Assembly: GCF_000411555.1 (NCBI RefSeq)
Contig: NZ_KE150487.1
Coordinates: forward strand, 62,001-126,000
Source of the DNA: Atopobium sp. oral taxon 199 str. F0494
GTDB taxonomy: Bacteria > Actinomycetota > Coriobacteriia > Coriobacteriales > Atopobiaceae
DNA length: 64,000 nucleotides
Direction of reading: 5' to 3'
This document shows positions 63,170 through 64,000 of this stretch, piece by piece. Under the pieces are notes generated by a model that was given only the letters and a program-made list of their open reading frames with translations, had not been told where the DNA came from and searched no databases. The translations under genes and the position numbers were made by a program. Within the stretch, counting starts at the first letter, position 1, and each line of letters opens with the position of its first letter.

Positions 63170-63814
63170 ATGAACAATCAGCAGATTGAATTTCTAAAGC
63201 GCCTGGCTCACGGCATAGCCCTGCAATTCGGCCCTGATTGCGAGGTTGTCGTTCATGACCTGCGCTCCGATGACCCTGCCAGCACTATTGTTGCGATTGA
63301 GAATGGTCATATCACCGGTCGCAAGATTGGCGACGGCCCCTCAAACGTAGTGCTCAAGGCACTTCACTCCGATTCCGGGAAACTCCATGATTCTTACTCC
63401 TACCTTACTAAGACCGAAGATGGCAAGATTCTCAAATCTACTACCATCTACCTGCGCGACGATGACAATAAGCCCATTGCAATCTTTGCCATTAACTATG
63501 ACATCGCGCTCTTCTCGGCAATGGAAGAAGCTTTGCACGCGTTTACCACACACAGTGACCCTTCCGATGCAGCTCCGCAAACCATTCCGCATAACGTTAC
63601 CGATCTTTTGGATGAGCTCATTGATCAAAGCGTCCGCTTAGTCGGCCGTCCGCGCGCACTGATGACAAAAGACGACAAAATCAAGGCGATTCGTTTTCTG
63701 AACGACTCTGGCGCCTTCCTTATCACGAAATCAGGACAGAAAGTCTGTTCCTACTTTGGCATCTCAAAATATACGCTCTACAGCTACCTTGACGAGGCAA
63801 AAAACCAGGACTAG
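63170..63814 (+). CDS. YheO/DauR-family transcriptional regulator (PAS-like plus HTH)
   Basis: The 214-residue protein matches the YheO/DauR family. An N-terminal PAS-like sensor begins LKRLAHGIALQFGPDCEVVVHDL and includes GHITGRKIGDGPSN and YLRDDDNKPIAIFAINYDI. A C-terminal helix-turn-helix follows (about 160-214; KIKAIRFLNDSGAFLITKSGQKVCSYFGISKYTLYSYL). Members sense small molecules and control amino-acid or purine-related catabolic genes. It is divergent from ssnA and is the only regulator by the island, so it probably controls it. The start is the ATG after AAGGAG. Confidence 0.88.
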   Translation: MNNQQIEFLKRLAHGIALQFGPDCEVVVHDLRSDDPASTIVAIENGHITGRKIGDGPSNVVLKALHSDSGKLHDSYSYLTKTEDGKILKSTTIYLRDDDNKPIAIFAINYDIALFSAMEEALHAFTTHSDPSDAAPQTIPHNVTDLLDELIDQSVRLVGRPRALMTKDDKIKAIRFLNDSGAFLITKSGQKVCSYFGISKYTLYSYLDEAKNQD

Positions 63815-63827
63815 ATTGAGGTATATA

Positions 63828-64000
63828 TTGGGGCGATTACCTGAAAATTTACCTGAAACGGCACGACTTACCGCTCAGTTGATAGCCATCGAAAGCACTG
63901 ATCCCGGTACCTATGAGGCGGCTATCGAAGGCTTCATTAAGCAGTGGATTATTAAACACTGCTCGTTCAAGCTTGCAGGACATTCTTTTCCTCTGATACA
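63828..64000 (+). CDS. N-terminus of a probable M20-family metallohydrolase (cut by window edge)
   Basis: An open frame runs to the window edge. It likely starts at TTG after GAGG; the visible part includes ETARLTAQLIAIESTDPG and ends in KLAGHSFPLI. A segment like LTAQLIAIESTDPG is the usual opening of M20 amidohydrolases (ArgE, DapE, PepV, YgeY). The metal site lies beyond the window, so the call is tentative. It starts 13 bases after the regulator stop and may be co-transcribed. A YgeY-like role in purine breakdown is possible. Confidence 0.5.
   Translation, partial: MGRLPENLPETARLTAQLIAIESTDPGTYEAAIEGFIKQWIIKHCSFKLAGHSFPLI

Larger units (their letters stand above)
16..63517. repeat. Dispersed 7-mer CGAGAAG / CTTCTCG, about 68 copies
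   Basis: By eye I count about 68 copies on the two strands together; random expectation at even base composition is about 8. Copies are in genes of both directions and in gaps. Gaps make up about 9 percent of the window but hold about 14 copies, including pairs in inverted order inside hairpins at 17087-17120, 33666-33704 and 61430-61458. The next base after CTTCTCG is C in nearly half the copies. The leading C and final G are specific: CTTCTC followed by another base is much rarer. Representative sites: 16, 3542, 7212, 12490, 18341, 30171, 36534, 44296, 59160 and 63511. Confidence 0.8.

Noticed and set aside
16-63517. CGAGAAG as a by-product of Glu-Lys or Leu-Leu codons
   Set aside because: Gaps carry it at more than twice the density of genes, it appears in different reading frames, and the outer C and G are retained.
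1-64000. CRISPR array or transposon
   Set aside because: The dispersed 7-mer is irregularly spaced with no spacer structure, and no transposase or terminal inverted repeats were found.

Overview
The window looks like the chromosome of an anaerobic or microaerophilic actinobacterium of the class Coriobacteriia (Atopobiaceae or a relative). This is an inference. It rests on mid-range base composition, strong Shine-Dalgarno sites, the clpC/lysS/greA/tatA and glmU/prs/pth neighbourhoods, an NfnAB-type ferredoxin oxidoreductase, a lactic-acid-bacteria-like malolactic enzyme and a sortase-anchored surface protein. There are no rRNA genes, insertion sequences, phage genes or CRISPR arrays. One tRNA (Gln-UUG) is present.

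Layout. 1-5.6 kb (minus strand): clpC (cut by the window edge), a ketopantoate-reductase-like enzyme, lysS fused to a C-terminal tRNA-binding domain, greA and tatA. 5.7-11.6 kb (plus): a membrane-anchored spermidine-synthase-like protein, malolactic enzyme, and an MgtA magnesium ATPase behind a leader ORF. 11.7-15.3 kb (minus): a pair of half-size ABC exporters. 15.5-20.2 kb: a small unknown protein, a 3-hydroxyacyl-CoA dehydrogenase, a decayed ParE-like toxin, a DUF4342 protein and a two-component system. 20.2-25.1 kb: a trehalose locus (treR, treP, treC). 25.2-27.4 kb: a secreted, LPXTG-anchored C69 dipeptidase. 27.8-33.6 kb (plus): galE, a polyprenyl synthase, a peptidoglycan-binding protein, tRNA-Gln, glmU and prs. 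33.7-36.2 kb (minus): pyrrolidone-carboxylate peptidase with the two-part 5-oxoproline transporter. 36.3-40 kb (plus): pth, nfnA, nfnB and an unknown gene.

40.1-62.8 kb is a minus-strand purine-catabolism island. In transcription order it holds ssnA, ygfK, xdhD, a nucleoside-type ABC importer (ATPase, two permeases, Tat lipoprotein), xdhABC, an AzgA permease, guanine deaminase, a second AzgA permease and adenine deaminase. A divergent YheO/DauR-type regulator sits at its upstream end, followed by the start of a probable M20 hydrolase. Together these genes could import nucleosides and bases, deaminate adenine and guanine to hypoxanthine and xanthine, and oxidise or reduce purines through molybdenum hydroxylases coupled to YgfK.

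The most unusual signal is not a gene. The 7-mer CGAGAAG / CTTCTCG occurs about 68 times by my eye count, against roughly 8 expected by chance. It is on both strands, in genes and between them, it is paired as inverted repeats in several terminator-like hairpins, and it is missing from a few long stretches. This is how DNA-uptake sequences behave in Neisseriaceae and Pasteurellaceae; I know of none described for Actinobacteria.
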